Positions 52,686 to 62,916 of a stretch of DNA of 64,000 nucleotides are shown in pieces (position 1 is the stretch's first letter; every line of letters begins with the position of its first letter). Where the stretch lies: NCBI RefSeq assembly GCF_013307435.2, contig NZ_CP102845.1, forward strand, positions 4,822,001-4,886,000, in the 5' to 3' direction. The notes beneath the pieces are model-generated. The model saw only the letters and a program-made list of their open reading frames with translations, was not told the origin of the DNA and did no database searches. The position numbers and the translations under genes are program-made. This stretch comes from Microvirga terrae (GTDB lineage: Bacteria > Pseudomonadota > Alphaproteobacteria > Rhizobiales > Beijerinckiaceae).

Positions 52686-54083
52686 GAGCTATGGCGGAAA
52701 CTGGGTGATGACGGTGTGAGAAGGGCGGCGTATCGAGGCGGGTGTCGAGCCTGCCAGAACCTCTTCGAGAGAGCGATACGCCATGAACGACACTACCAAT
52801 GTTTTGCGCCTTCGTCAGCCCGATACGATTGACGATCCCCTGACCGATATTCTGCGCGCCGGCGCCCGTAAATTGCTGGCCCAGGCCATCGAGATCGAGG
52901 CTGAGGCCTATCTCGCCAGCATGCGCGAGTTGAAGCTGCCGGACGGGCGTGAGCGTCTGGTCCGGCACGGCCATGGCCCCGAGCGCATGATCCAAACCGG
53001 CATCGGTCCGGTGGAGGTCAGCCGGGTCAAGATCCGCGACCGCGGCGCCACGGACGATGCCGACCGCATCCGCTTTACCTCGGCAATCCTGCCGAAATGG
53101 GCCCGGCGGACAAAGAGCTTGGATGCGCTGCTGCCGGTCCTGTATCTGCGCGGGCTCTCGACCGGCGACTTCCAGGAGGCGCTCTCAGCCTTGCTCGGTA
53201 AGGACGCCCCGAACCTGTCGCCGTCCGCCATCACCCGGCTCACCGGCGAATGGCAGGCCGAATACGAGCGTTGGCAGGCGCGCGACCTGTCGGCGCGCCG
53301 CTACGTCTACGTCTGGGCCGACGGCGTCTATCTCCAGGCCCGGATGGAGGATCAAGCCGAGTGCATCCTCGTGCTGATCGGTGCCACGCCAGAGGGCAAG
53401 AAGGAGTTGATCGGCTTCCGGGCTGGCGTGCGCGAGAGCGCCCAAAGCTGGCGCGAGCTTCTCGTCGAGATCAAGCGGCGGGGCTTGTCCGTTCCGCCCC
53501 GGATTGCGGTCGGGGATGGGGCTCTCGGCTTCTGGAAGGCGCTCGACGAACTCTTTCCCGGCACGCACCATCAACGCTGCTGGCTGCACAAGACCACCAA
53601 CGTGCTCAACAAAGTGCCGAAATCCGTGCAGCCCGGCATGAAGGTGGCGCTGCGGGAGATTTATCTCGCGCCGACCCGAGCCCAAGCCGAGATCGCCATC
53701 GACCTGTTCGCCGAAGCCTATCAGGCGCGCTATCCAAAAGCCGTGGAGTGCGTGCGCAAGGACCAGCGGGCGCTGCTGGCCTTCTACGACTGGCCGGCTG
53801 AGCACTGGATCCATTTGCGGACGACAAATCCCATCGAAAGTGTGTTCGCGACGGTGCGGCACCGGACCGTGCGCACCAAGGGCGCGCTGTCGCCGACAAC
53901 GGCGCGACTGATGGTGTTCAAGCTCATCATGGCAGCTTCGAAAAGCTGGCGGAGGTTGATGGGTGAAAACCAGTTGCCGAAGGTGATCGCCGGTGTCAGG
54001 TTTAAGGACGGCAGCGAGGTCATTCCGGTGCCGACAAACAGCGCCGCCTGATCGGCCCCGTCACCTAAATTCCGTCATAGCTC
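52686..54083 (+). mobile_element. Complete IS256-family insertion sequence
   Basis: About 1.4 kb. The left end GAGCTATGGCGGAA... and the right end (54061-54083), whose complement begins GAGCTATGACGGAA, form imperfect inverted repeats of about 25 bp. The transposase gene fills the element. The flanking CGCCAGATC copies mark the target site. It lies between the ABC transporter and the nucleoside-processing genes and splits a small ORF. Confidence 0.85.
52783..54051 (+). CDS. IS256-family transposase
   Basis: The 422-residue DDE transposase is full length: LRAGARKLLAQAIEIEAEAY near residue 27, VYVWADGVYLQARMED (first Asp), IAVGDGALGFWKALDELFPG (second Asp), RCWLHKTTNVLNKVPKS (the conserved CxxHK-like block) and HLRTTNPIESVFATVRHRT (Glu). 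No stop or shift breaks it, so it may still be active. Confidence 0.95.
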   Translation: MNDTTNVLRLRQPDTIDDPLTDILRAGARKLLAQAIEIEAEAYLASMRELKLPDGRERLVRHGHGPERMIQTGIGPVEVSRVKIRDRGATDDADRIRFTSAILPKWARRTKSLDALLPVLYLRGLSTGDFQEALSALLGKDAPNLSPSAITRLTGEWQAEYERWQARDLSARRYVYVWADGVYLQARMEDQAECILVLIGATPEGKKELIGFRAGVRESAQSWRELLVEIKRRGLSVPPRIAVGDGALGFWKALDELFPGTHHQRCWLHKTTNVLNKVPKSVQPGMKVALREIYLAPTRAQAEIAIDLFAEAYQARYPKAVECVRKDQRALLAFYDWPAEHWIHLRTTNPIESVFATVRHRTVRTKGALSPTTARLMVFKLIMAASKSWRRLMGENQLPKVIAGVRFKDGSEVIPVPTNSAA

Positions 54084-54092
54084 CGCCAGATC

Positions 54093-54244
54093 GGTCCGAA
54101 GTGCGAATCCTGTGCAGCACCAGCGGGCGCACCTTAGGCGCTGGCCGGTCATCTCTGAAGGCGCTCGAACTCAATCCGCGAGGCGGTGCCGGCGTCCTGC
54201 AGATCACGCTGCGGTTAGCGGGCAGAGCCGGGTCAGAACACTGA
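54093..54244 (+). pseudogene. 3' part of the ORF split by the IS256 element
   Basis: Continues the reading frame begun at 52631 after removal of the element: codon 19 is completed across the junction and TGA falls at 54242-54244. The segment includes RSEVRILCSTSGRTLGAGRS and LELNPRGGAGVLQITLRLAG. Confidence 0.45.
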
Positions 54245-54534
54245 CCCCACTCTCGGGTGATCCGCCAGGAGGGCCACGACTCGGCGAGCGTTGACCTCGT
54301 GCTACGGCTGATCAGGAACATCCAAGCCTAAACCACCGATGGAAGCTTGGCTGAGATGCCCACTCGATGGCCAGAATTGCGGTCTCAACGAGCGCTCTGC
54401 CTGCATGACAAGCAACCAAGATCGAACTTTCCGGTAGCCCCGATCCGGCTGGGTTTGGTAGACCCGATCCAGCCGACATCCCTATAGCCGCCTGGCCGCT
54501 GGGGAGAAATTGCGATTGCAGACGTGAGGAGCTG
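54245..54534. other. Upstream region of the NUP-family gene
   Basis: About 290 bases with no gene. The promoter of the purine-nucleoside gene should lie here unless it reads from the IS element. Confidence 0.4.
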
Positions 54535-55563
54535 ATGATGTTACATCAATTTGGAGCCAGTCTTCTGGGCGTTGTGGCCGCGAGCCTCCCGCTGGCCCTC
54601 TCCGCACAGGAAGCCTCCCAACGCATCAGCCCCAAGGTCGTGGTGATCACCATGTTTGCCGGTGAGGCCAAGCCCTGGCTGGATAGTGAGCGGTTCACGC
54701 AGAAAGTAGCGGTTCCTGGCCTGTCCAAGGCCTTTCCCGAGGTGTCGTGCACTGACGCCGGTCTGTGCCTGATGACCACCAGCATGGGCTATGCCAATGC
54801 GGCCAGTTCTGTTTCCGCTTTGATCTACAGTGGCCGCTTTGACCTCTCGCGGACTTACTTTCTCATTGCCGGCATTGCCGGTGTTGATCCCGCCGATGGG
54901 ACCTTGGGATCAGCGCATTGGGCGCGCTTTGCAGTCGATGGGGGTCTACAGAATGCGATCGACGCCCGCGACATGCCCAGCGACTGGAGCACCGGCTATG
55001 TCGCCATTGGTGCGAGCCGACCGGGCGAGAAGGTCGAGCTCAGGTACGGAAGCGAAGTCTACCGGTTGAACGAGGAACTCCTGCAGAAGGCGTACAGCCT
55101 GACGAAGGACGTAGAGCTGGCTGATGGTGATGCCGCCAAAGCCTACCGGGCGCGGTACGCAGCCGCTCCGGCGAATGCCGCACCCCGCGTGAGCATCTGC
55201 GATACAATCTCCATGGATACCTGGTGGCACGGTTCAAAGCTCGGAGCCGGGATGGAGGCATGGGCGAAGCTGATCACGAATGGCGAGGCCAACTATTGTA
55301 CCACGCAGCAGGAGGATAATGCGACTCTCACGGCCCTTCGGCGCGGCGCGGACGCCAATCTCCTCAACTTCGACCGGATCGCCATCCTTCGAACCGCGTC
55401 GAACTTCGATCGGGAAGGATCAGGGCAGACCCCTGTGGAGTCCCTGACGGCAAAGTCGGGCGGCTATATTCCCTCTGTCACGAACGCGTATCGGGTTGGC
55501 GGCAAGTTCGCTCACACGATTGTAGCGGATTGGCAGAGCTGGAATGCACGGGTTCCGAAGTAA
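54535..55563 (+). CDS. Purine nucleoside permease (NUP) family protein, exported
   Basis: The 342-residue protein starts at ATG 54535 (or 54538) with GAGGAG 3-6 nt upstream. A signal peptide (LLGVVAASLPLALSA, cleavage near QEA) is followed by the NUP domain: PKVVVITMFAGEAKPWL, LCLMTTSMGYANAASSVSAL, SRTYFLIAGIAGVDPADGTL, CDTISMDTWWHGSKLG and NFDRIAILRTASNFDR. The domain is related to the nucleoside phosphorylase fold, so in bacteria it probably acts on nucleosides in the periplasm rather than as a membrane carrier. Confidence 0.85.
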   Translation: MMLHQFGASLLGVVAASLPLALSAQEASQRISPKVVVITMFAGEAKPWLDSERFTQKVAVPGLSKAFPEVSCTDAGLCLMTTSMGYANAASSVSALIYSGRFDLSRTYFLIAGIAGVDPADGTLGSAHWARFAVDGGLQNAIDARDMPSDWSTGYVAIGASRPGEKVELRYGSEVYRLNEELLQKAYSLTKDVELADGDAAKAYRARYAAAPANAAPRVSICDTISMDTWWHGSKLGAGMEAWAKLITNGEANYCTTQQEDNATLTALRRGADANLLNFDRIAILRTASNFDREGSGQTPVESLTAKSGGYIPSVTNAYRVGGKFAHTIVADWQSWNARVPK

Positions 55564-55697
55564 GGCTGGCAGAGTCGCCCATTCGACCCTTCACAGAACT
55601 GGGTGGGCGGTCACAATCATGCAGGGATCGCTGCACTTAAACTTTGCCTTAGCATTTGCTGAAAGCAGAGACATGAGATGCTCGTGAGCGCAAATGG

Positions 55698-56633
55698 ATG
55701 AAGCAGGTTATCATCGACACTGACCCTGGCCCAGATGATGGGGTCGCCATCTTGACGGCCTTGGGATCTCCCCTGATTGAAGTCCTTGGAATCTGCGCTG
55801 TCGCCGGCAACGTTCCTCTTCATCATACTGCCCGAAATGTTCGCAAGATCCTGGAGCTTGCCGAGCGCCAGGATGTCAAGGCATTCGCCGGAGCCGAGGC
55901 TCCTCTGGCCCGCCCGCTTTTCACGGCTGAGTACGTGCACGGCAAGACCGGATTCGACGGATACGATCTGCCGGAACCGACGATGCCTATTCAACCTCAG
56001 CATGCGGCTGACTTCATCATTCAAGAGGTTATGAGCCGGCCAGCGAAGTCCATCACGATCTGTGCTTTTGGCCCCTTGACGAACTTGGCAATGGCCATCG
56101 AACGGGACGGACGCGTAGCCGGGCGGATTGACCAGATCGTCTGGATGGGCGGCGCTTTGTCGGAAGGCGGCAATGTGACTCCTGCAGCCGAGTTCAACTG
56201 CTACGTGGATCCGGAAGCGGCCGCGCGAGTGTTGAGTTCGGGCGCTCGAATCGTGATGATGCCACTGGATGTCACCCACAAGGCTCACGTAACGGCTGAT
56301 CGGATCGAACGCTTCCGCACAATGGGGAACAAGGTCGGTCCAATCTTTGCGAGACTCCTCACCTACGCCAAGCGGTTTGATTGGCAGAAGTACGGAGCCA
56401 ACCGCGCTCCGATGCACGATCCGACGACAGTTGTCTGGGTGCTACGGCCCGAGTTGTTCTCGGGCCTCCCTGTGAATGTCGAGATTGAGACGAACTCTCC
56501 TCTGACAACTGGGATGACTGTGATTGATTGGTGGGGTGTGACCAACCGGCAAAAGAACGCTTACGTAGTCCGTGATGTTGATGCCGAGAGCTTCTACGAT
56601 GTGATCTTCGAGAGCTTCGGCCGTCTGCCCTGA
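55698..56633 (+). CDS. Nucleoside hydrolase (inosine-uridine preferring type)
   Basis: The 311-residue protein has the N-terminal DTDPGPDDGVAIL motif (Asp cluster that binds calcium; the usual Ala-Met/Ile after DD is Gly-Val), GICAVAGNVPLHHTARN, FGPLTNLAMAIE and the C-terminal MHDPTTVVWVL. It splits ribonucleosides to base and ribose in the cytoplasm. It follows the NUP gene by 134 nt and, with the ABC transporter, fits nucleoside salvage. Confidence 0.9.
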   Translation: MKQVIIDTDPGPDDGVAILTALGSPLIEVLGICAVAGNVPLHHTARNVRKILELAERQDVKAFAGAEAPLARPLFTAEYVHGKTGFDGYDLPEPTMPIQPQHAADFIIQEVMSRPAKSITICAFGPLTNLAMAIERDGRVAGRIDQIVWMGGALSEGGNVTPAAEFNCYVDPEAAARVLSSGARIVMMPLDVTHKAHVTADRIERFRTMGNKVGPIFARLLTYAKRFDWQKYGANRAPMHDPTTVVWVLRPELFSGLPVNVEIETNSPLTTGMTVIDWWGVTNRQKNAYVVRDVDAESFYDVIFESFGRLP

Positions 56634-56726
56634 TGATCCGGGATCAGGACATTCTAACTTTGCGCCTACATAGAAACGCCCGGCAGTAAACATTATGGAA
56701 TTCCAAAGCTAGAGTATCCGTATTGA

Positions 56727-57695
<969 letters not shown>

Positions 57696-57880
57696 TCATG
57701 CGGGCCATCACGCCCGGGTATCCGTTCAGGCCACGAGGAAAAGAGAGGGGCGGTCTGACTCTAGCTCGACCCGCTCCGGTCTGCGTCGGAACGACCCGTC
57801 CCCTCCCACCGCCAGCGAGCTCGCGACCCGCTGGCGGTGTCCTCATCTTGCTCGATCAGGACGCGAAAATCATAAGACAA

Positions 57881-57967
57881 GCATCGTGCGGACCCAGAGG
57901 GCCGCGTCAGCGAAAAGTGGACCCGGTTTTCGCTTGCGCGGCCCGCTGGGTCCGCGCCGAACGATGC
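57881..57967. repeat. Nested 87-bp palindrome
   Basis: GCATCGT (57881-57887) faces ACGATGC (57961-57967). Inside, CGGACCCA pairs with TGGGTCCG, GGGCCGCG with CGCGGCCC and AGCGAAAA with TTTTCGCT, leaving a short GTGGACCCGG loop. The words match the 43951-44083 block, so this is a second, better-preserved copy of that repeat. Confidence 0.75.
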
Positions 57968-57982
57968 GCCGCTTAAGGCATT

Positions 57983-58031
57983 GAGCATCGGATCGATCCC
58001 AAAAGTGGGTCCACTTTTGGAACCGATGCTC
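57983..58031. repeat. Palindrome, GAGCATCGG family
   Basis: GAGCATCGG (57983-57991) faces CCGATGCTC (58023-58031), with CCAAAAGTGG/CCACTTTTGG inside. It belongs to the same family as the block at 32264-32311 and follows the 87-bp palindrome directly. Confidence 0.7.
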
Positions 58032-58207
58032 TAGCGTGTCAGGCTGTTTCTTTGATCTATGTCAGGTGTTTCAATGGAAGCCTTGGGCTCGCGACCGTAC
58101 CGGCGATGATCCGTTCCGCGCAGCCGCACCGTATAGAATACAAGGTGCGCTAAAGCCGGACTACGCCGGCAGACCTAACCGCTGAGGGAACAGGAGCGAG
58201 GGTCAAG

Positions 58208-58441
58208 ATGCTGCTCGAACTGGATCAAGAGCAGTTGCGTGTCCTGAGACGTGCTCTCGAAGCGAGGGCGCGTGACATGCACCTGCGCCTAGGGATGGAC
58301 CCTGGGGATGAAGGCCTCTCGCGCGAAGCCACACTCGCCACACAGCTTCTGCGACAAGTCGAGGCTCTGGAAAGGCGTGCTGGTTACCGCGCCTGGGGTA
58401 TTGGTGATATCGAATCCCTACCTGAAGACGATGAGAATTGA
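58208..58441 (+). CDS. Small hypothetical protein, 77 residues
   Basis: ATG 58208 follows a GGAGCGAGGG run. The product is helical and charged (LELDQEQLRVLRRALEARAR, TLATQLLRQVEALERRAG), possibly a short coiled-coil or regulatory protein. No family recognised. Confidence 0.5.
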   Translation: MLLELDQEQLRVLRRALEARARDMHLRLGMDPGDEGLSREATLATQLLRQVEALERRAGYRAWGIGDIESLPEDDEN

Positions 58442-58558
58442 ACCCCCGCTTTCACAGAACGGACTGCGTGTGGACGGGGTGCTTCTCGACAAGTGTTCCG
58501 ATCACGCGCAGCAAATCCTGCTGTCCAGCGTTAGTCTGACAATGATGAGAAGCCACGT

Positions 58559-58972
58559 ATGCCCACGTTGACCCGCGTTCTTGAGACTGCCCTGTACGTT
58601 GCTTACCTCGACCGGTCTGCCACCTTCTATGGTAGCGTACTAGGCCTGTTCTGCATTCACGAGGATCACCGGATGCGGGCCTATGACGTGGGTGACAATA
58701 GCGTTCTTCCGCTCTTTCCACGGGGCGGGTCTCTTCAACCCATTGAAACCCCTGGTGGGTCGATCCCGCCGCACGACGGCCACGGCCCCATGCACGTCGC
58801 CTTCTCGATCCCGCAGGATGAATCGGAGGAATGGCAGCCGCATCCGACTGATGCTGGCGTTGCGCTGGAGGGGCGGACGGGATGGCGCAGGGGTGACGTG
58901 AGCGTCTGCTTCCGTGATCCTGACAATCACCTGTTGGAGATTGCCACGCCCGGATTGTGGATAGGGTATTAG
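58559..58972 (+). CDS. VOC-family (glyoxalase-like) protein
   Basis: The 137-residue protein has the paired beta-alpha-beta modules of the VOC fold: LYVAYLDRSATFYGSVLGLF, RMRAYDVGDNSVLPLFPRG, HVAFSIPQDES and the C-terminal FRDPDNHLLEIATPGLW. Family members bind metal through His/Glu; His in HVAF and Glu in LLEIA are the likely ligands. Some members give bleomycin or fosfomycin resistance or act as dioxygenases; the substrate here is unknown. Confidence 0.85.
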   Translation: MPTLTRVLETALYVAYLDRSATFYGSVLGLFCIHEDHRMRAYDVGDNSVLPLFPRGGSLQPIETPGGSIPPHDGHGPMHVAFSIPQDESEEWQPHPTDAGVALEGRTGWRRGDVSVCFRDPDNHLLEIATPGLWIGY

Positions 58973-59046
58973 CGCAAGAACAGTTACTTATGTGCTCGTG
59001 CCCGAATAGCCTTCATCACCTGGAGCGGCCTGGAACCGGGCTTTAG

Positions 59047-59370
59047 CTATCCCTGCACCGACGGATGGCTCATTCCATCAATAATGCCGTCGCGACGGGC
59101 TTCGGATGCCCGGATTTTTCCGGTGATGTGTTCTAAGGAACCTCGGGTCGATCCCAAGAGGCCGATCCCGACCAGCGTCACAGCAATCCCGATCACCAGA
59201 ACGAGAGCATCTGCCCGGACAAGCCCTGAGAGCGACGCTCCGACCAGCAGAACACCTGCTATGATCGCCACTCGTGCCACGATCATGCTCTTCCGGCAGC
59301 GCTCTGCCGCCTCGGACAGATCGTCGATTTCGGAATCGAGATCAGCAATCTGTTGGTGGAGGTCATTCAT
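59047..59370 (-). CDS. Small membrane protein with coiled-coil N-terminus
   Basis: The 107-residue protein begins MNDLHQQIADLDSEIDDLSE, a short coiled coil, followed by two hydrophobic segments (VARVAIIAGVLLVGASLSGL and ALVLVIGIAVTLVGIGLLG) and a second charged helix (SLEHITGKIRASEARRDG). No family recognised. Confidence 0.6.
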   Translation of the reverse strand: MNDLHQQIADLDSEIDDLSEAAERCRKSMIVARVAIIAGVLLVGASLSGLVRADALVLVIGIAVTLVGIGLLGSTRGSLEHITGKIRASEARRDGIIDGMSHPSVQG

Positions 59371-59621
59371 CCATCTGGGTCACAGTGCAAGAGGTCGGAT
59401 GCTCATTAAGATGCATAAGTCTGCCATATTGGAAGAAAAAGTCCCTTCTTCATCCCGATCCGCAGGAATATAGTCGATCGTGCCCTTGTCGAAGGCGATT
59501 TCCTGGACGTCATGCAGATCGACCTATTGTCCATCGCAACATCGCACATGACCGTTGCCCTGTGAGCCCCAACCGGTAAGCTGGCTTTGCCATCTGTCCA
59601 TCGTTCATGGGGCATCTCACT

Positions 59622-60779
59622 ATGAAATCATTCGACACCATCGTGATCGGCATAGGCGGCATGGGGTCTGCCACCCTCTGGCACTTGGCTCGCCGCGGCC
59701 AGAGGGTGTTGGGCATTGACCGGTTTGACCTGGGGCACAGCATGGGCTCCTCCCATGGGCTGAACAGGATCATTCGCCTCGCCTACTTTGAGCATCCCAA
59801 CTACGTCCCGCTCCTCCGCCGTGCCTACGAGCTATGGCGGGAAGCCGAGCAGCAGACCCGTGAGCAACTGCTGTTCATCACGGGTGGCATCGATGCGGGG
59901 ACGCAAGACAGCCGGATCGTTCAAGGGGCACTGACGGCATGCCGGGAGCATGATCTTGCGCATGAAGTCTTCACTGCTCGTGAAACCGCACGACGGTTCC
60001 CCGGTTATAAGCTCCCGGACCACTATGCCGTCGTCTTCCAGCCGGAGGCAGGGTTCGTGGCATCGGAGCGCGCCATCCTGGCGCATGCATCCCTGGCTGT
60101 CTCTGCCGGAGCCGAACTCCACGGACGGGAGAAGGTCGTCACTATCGAGCCCGCCAACGGGCGGGTGCTGATCGTGACGGATCAAGACCGCTATGAAGCC
60201 GGACAGGTGGTGGTCTCCGCAGGCGGCTGGATTTCCGATCTCATTCCCGCTCTCAGGAGCACGGCTGTGCCGGAGCGCCAAGTCCTGGGCTGGTTCCTGC
60301 CCCGGAAGCCGGAGTTTTTTCGACCAGACGTCTTCCCGGTTTCAAACATCGAGTCTGAGGTCGGTCACTTCTACCAGTTCCCAACCTGGGGCATCCCAGG
60401 GTTCAAGATCGGGCTCTACCACCACTTCCACGAAACCGGCCATGCCGACGAGCTGTCCCGAGAGCCGACGCCTGCTGACGAAGAGGCGCTTCGCAAGGGC
60501 ATCCGGCACATGTTCCCCGATGCCGATGGACCGACGCTGCGGCTCGCCACCTGCCTGTTCACTAACACACCTGACGAGCACTTCGTGATTGACATCCTTC
60601 CAGGGGCACCGGAGGTCGTGGTGGCATCTCCCTGCTCAGGGCACGGATTTAAGTTCGCTAGCGTCATTGGAGAGGCACTGGCCGACCTCGCAACGACGGG
60701 GAGCAGCAAACTCGATCTTTCGCTGTTCGCCATGAAACGGTTCGAGGGCGCATCAGAGGCTTCGTTGGGAGCAGGTTGA
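59622..60779 (+). CDS. solA: N-methyltryptophan/sarcosine oxidase-like FAD enzyme
   Basis: The 385-residue protein has the FAD dinucleotide motif VIGIGGMGSATLWHLARRG, the family's GSSHGLNRIIRLAYF block and the C-terminal FTNTPDEHFVIDILPGAPEV then SPCSGHGFKFASVIGEALA, whose Cys is the usual site of covalent FAD attachment. It oxidises a secondary amine with H2O2 release. The ATG at 59622 fits the family start; the reading from 59607 adds five residues. The symbol names the closest known type; the substrate is not proven. Confidence 0.8.
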   Translation: MKSFDTIVIGIGGMGSATLWHLARRGQRVLGIDRFDLGHSMGSSHGLNRIIRLAYFEHPNYVPLLRRAYELWREAEQQTREQLLFITGGIDAGTQDSRIVQGALTACREHDLAHEVFTARETARRFPGYKLPDHYAVVFQPEAGFVASERAILAHASLAVSAGAELHGREKVVTIEPANGRVLIVTDQDRYEAGQVVVSAGGWISDLIPALRSTAVPERQVLGWFLPRKPEFFRPDVFPVSNIESEVGHFYQFPTWGIPGFKIGLYHHFHETGHADELSREPTPADEEALRKGIRHMFPDADGPTLRLATCLFTNTPDEHFVIDILPGAPEVVVASPCSGHGFKFASVIGEALADLATTGSSKLDLSLFAMKRFEGASEASLGAG

Positions 60780-61213
60780 TACGATTTGTTATGAGAGGGG
60801 AGCCGCAGTTGCTGTGATGCTGGTTGTGGTGAGTACGAGGCTCACGCAGCTGGCCGCCAGGACACAGCGCAATCCATCACCGCTGCCGTGGTTGCAGCGA
60901 ACGGGCCAAGTCACGGATGACAGCGTCCTCAATGTGGAGGTCGTTGATCTCCTCATCCATCTCAGGTTCCGGGTCCGGGACAGGAGCCCGCAGGACTAGG
61001 AGGTCGCGGCCGAGCAGCCGGTGCGGACAGGCTTGGCGTTTGTCGATGCAGTAAGCCGCTTGAGCGCCGTGGGCGAGAGCCTACTGGTGCGGGTCGAGAT
61101 CGCCACCGGACTGCTCGTTAGTGGCAATCTCCTTGGCTCTGCACACGGCCGAGCAGCGCAGCGTCGTGTGCAGATGAGATGATGCCCACGTTGTCTGTTC
61201 GTCACATTTGCTA
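60780..61213. other. Intergenic, nothing recognised
   Basis: About 430 bases, no convincing gene or structure on either strand. Confidence 0.4.
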
Positions 61214-61630
61214 TTACTGAAGATAGCGCTCTTCGAGGTCCTTCGTGCGAGTTACCGTGTACTCGTAGAGGCAGCTGATAACCGCGATGCTCGTGCCGGA
61301 GCCGCCCAGAATCTCGAAACTGCGCGCCCCGCTGCAGTCCTTATCCTTGAAGGTGTTCCAGGCGCGCTGCGCGGCGATAAGATCGTCTCGCCATTCCTGA
61401 GCTTTCTCGGGAGAGAAGCCGTCCGTTGGCTGAATGGTGGCAAGCGCCTTCTTCCAGACCTCATTCAATGCAGCATCGGCCTTCTTGTACGCCTGCGCGA
61501 TACAGTCACCGATTTCAACTTGCGATGAAGCGCTGCACGTCCTGCTCAAGGAGGTCGGTGGGCTTGCCCAATCTGTTGCGGAGCTCATGGATGGACTAAC
61601 GAGCAAAGTAAGAGCGACCACAAGGCGCAT
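61214..61630 (-). CDS. LprI/DUF1311-family exported protein
   Basis: The 138-residue protein has a signal peptide (MRLVVALTLLVSPSMSSA, cleavage near ATD) and a lysozyme-inhibitor LprI N-terminal domain: EIGDCIAQAYKKADAALNEV, EWRDDLIAAQRAWNTFKDKD, CSGARSFE and AVISCLYEYTVTRTKDLEER, with the four conserved cysteines. It may protect the cell wall from lysozyme. The ATG at 61630 has GGGAG 7 nt upstream; the ORF extends to 61735. Confidence 0.8.
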   Translation of the reverse strand: MRLVVALTLLVSPSMSSATDWASPPTSLSRTCSASSQVEIGDCIAQAYKKADAALNEVWKKALATIQPTDGFSPEKAQEWRDDLIAAQRAWNTFKDKDCSGARSFEILGGSGTSIAVISCLYEYTVTRTKDLEERYLQ

Positions 61631-62112
61631 AGCTCGACTCCCACGTGACAGGAGCGGAGTATAGCACGCTGCTGGCAGCAAGTCTGCTGTTTGGCATTCT
61701 ACGGACTTGTCCAAAGAAAACCGGTTCCATTGCAACTCCTGACGTAAGCCAAATGCAGTGCGGACAAGGACGCAGGTTCCGCGACTGGGCTGAATAGGGT
61801 AGCAATGAAGTCGCGCTGAAGCCCCAGCTTCTTAGTCGATCGGCGGCTGTTCGGCAGAGTAGGTTTCGCATGCGACAGACTCCTCCATTTCGCGAAGCGG
61901 CAGGAACGCTTTCTCCGTCAAGGCAGGCACTCCTCCATTGATGGGCTCCGTCCCGCGATATCTAATCGAACCCGGTAGGCACAAAGACCCGCGGCGGAGG
62001 CGCCGATCACCAGAACAAGGGCACTGAACCCAAAGGCTACCTGATATCCCACATAGCGGCACTCCTGGAAGCGCGGCGCCCGATCACCCTCATTCAGCCG
62101 GAGACAGGGAGC
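61631..62112. other. Intergenic with a candidate small membrane ORF on the minus strand
   Basis: A minus-strand frame from GTG 62052 to 61918 (AGGAG 9 nt upstream) encodes 44 residues with one hydrophobic segment (QVAFGFSALVLVIGASAAGL). A second short frame follows with a TTGA overlap (61921-61832). Both are weakly supported and not listed as genes. Confidence 0.3.
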
Positions 62113-62655
62113 TTGGCCGTCGTCGGCGATCCGCGCGTTCGGACAACGGGATGGCACGACGACGCTATTGTTTCCTGGCACGCGCCCCCTTTGGGGCTCA
62201 TGATCCTGGGAGAGGGTGCCGAGGCCATGATGCTGGCGCAACTGGGTCGTGCCTTTGGAGCCAACATCACGGTACTGTCGCTCAATGGGCAGACGCTGGC
62301 CTATGCGGACGGTCTTGGGCTATGCAACCTACCACTCACGACGCCCAGCGCCGTGACGGAGTTCGTTGCCGATCCATGGAGCGCGGCCATTTTCCTGTTC
62401 CACGACCACGCCTGGGATCCCTTGTTGATGGAAAGGGTACCGTCCCAGCCTGCCTTCTTCATCGACGCTATGGGAAGCCGCCGGACCCATGCCGCCCGCC
62501 TTGATACCCTTCGGAGCCGGGGTGTTCGGCAGGAGGCTCTGGAGCGCATCGTCTCACCGCTCGGCCTGATCCCGTCGGCCCGCGAACCCGCGACGCTTGC
62601 CCTCTCAGCCTTGTCCCAAGTCGTCGACGCCTACCGCGGCGTCACAACATCGTGA
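62113..62655 (+). CDS. XdhC-like molybdenum hydroxylase maturation protein, C-terminal Rossmann part only
   Basis: The 180-residue product matches the C-terminal domain of XdhC/PaoD proteins: LGLMILGEGAEAMMLAQLGR, DPWSAAIFLFHDHAWDPLLM, FFIDAMGSRRTHAARLDTLR and IVSPLGLIPSAREPATLALS. XdhC proteins sulfurylate and insert the molybdenum cofactor. The usual N-terminal domain of ~100 residues is absent: the frame is open only to 61966 and no ATG is available, so TTG 62113 or an upstream CTG is the start. A truncated or split gene is possible. It precedes paoA-like genes. Confidence 0.7.
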   Translation: MAVVGDPRVRTTGWHDDAIVSWHAPPLGLMILGEGAEAMMLAQLGRAFGANITVLSLNGQTLAYADGLGLCNLPLTTPSAVTEFVADPWSAAIFLFHDHAWDPLLMERVPSQPAFFIDAMGSRRTHAARLDTLRSRGVRQEALERIVSPLGLIPSAREPATLALSALSQVVDAYRGVTTS

Positions 62656-62916
62656 CACCTCCAGCCCGGGTCAATTCCAATACCCGGGCGGGCCAGGACT
62701 GGTCAGGCTTTGTGACGGAATTCAACGACTTCCCGCCAGTCTCATAGGCCATTCATAAGCCCTGAACATAAGTGCATGCAGCTTTAGGGCATAATCTTTC
62801 GCCCGCCCCTACCCTAGACTCGTTCCAGTTGAGCCCAATCTGTGTGTCCTCGAACCAAGCGGCGGATACGCCCGGGACATGCCATCAGACCCTGAATGGA
62901 AGGAGCATCGACCAGC
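62656..62916. other. Promoter region of the pao-like operon
   Basis: About 260 bases, no gene. It holds TTCATAAGCC and CTGAACATAAGTGCATGC, but no clear operator could be defined. Confidence 0.35.

Noticed and set aside
61832..62052. Two short minus-strand ORFs, one with a membrane segment
   Set aside because: Start codons are GTG and TTG with modest ribosome-binding sites and no known family; support too weak for a gene call.
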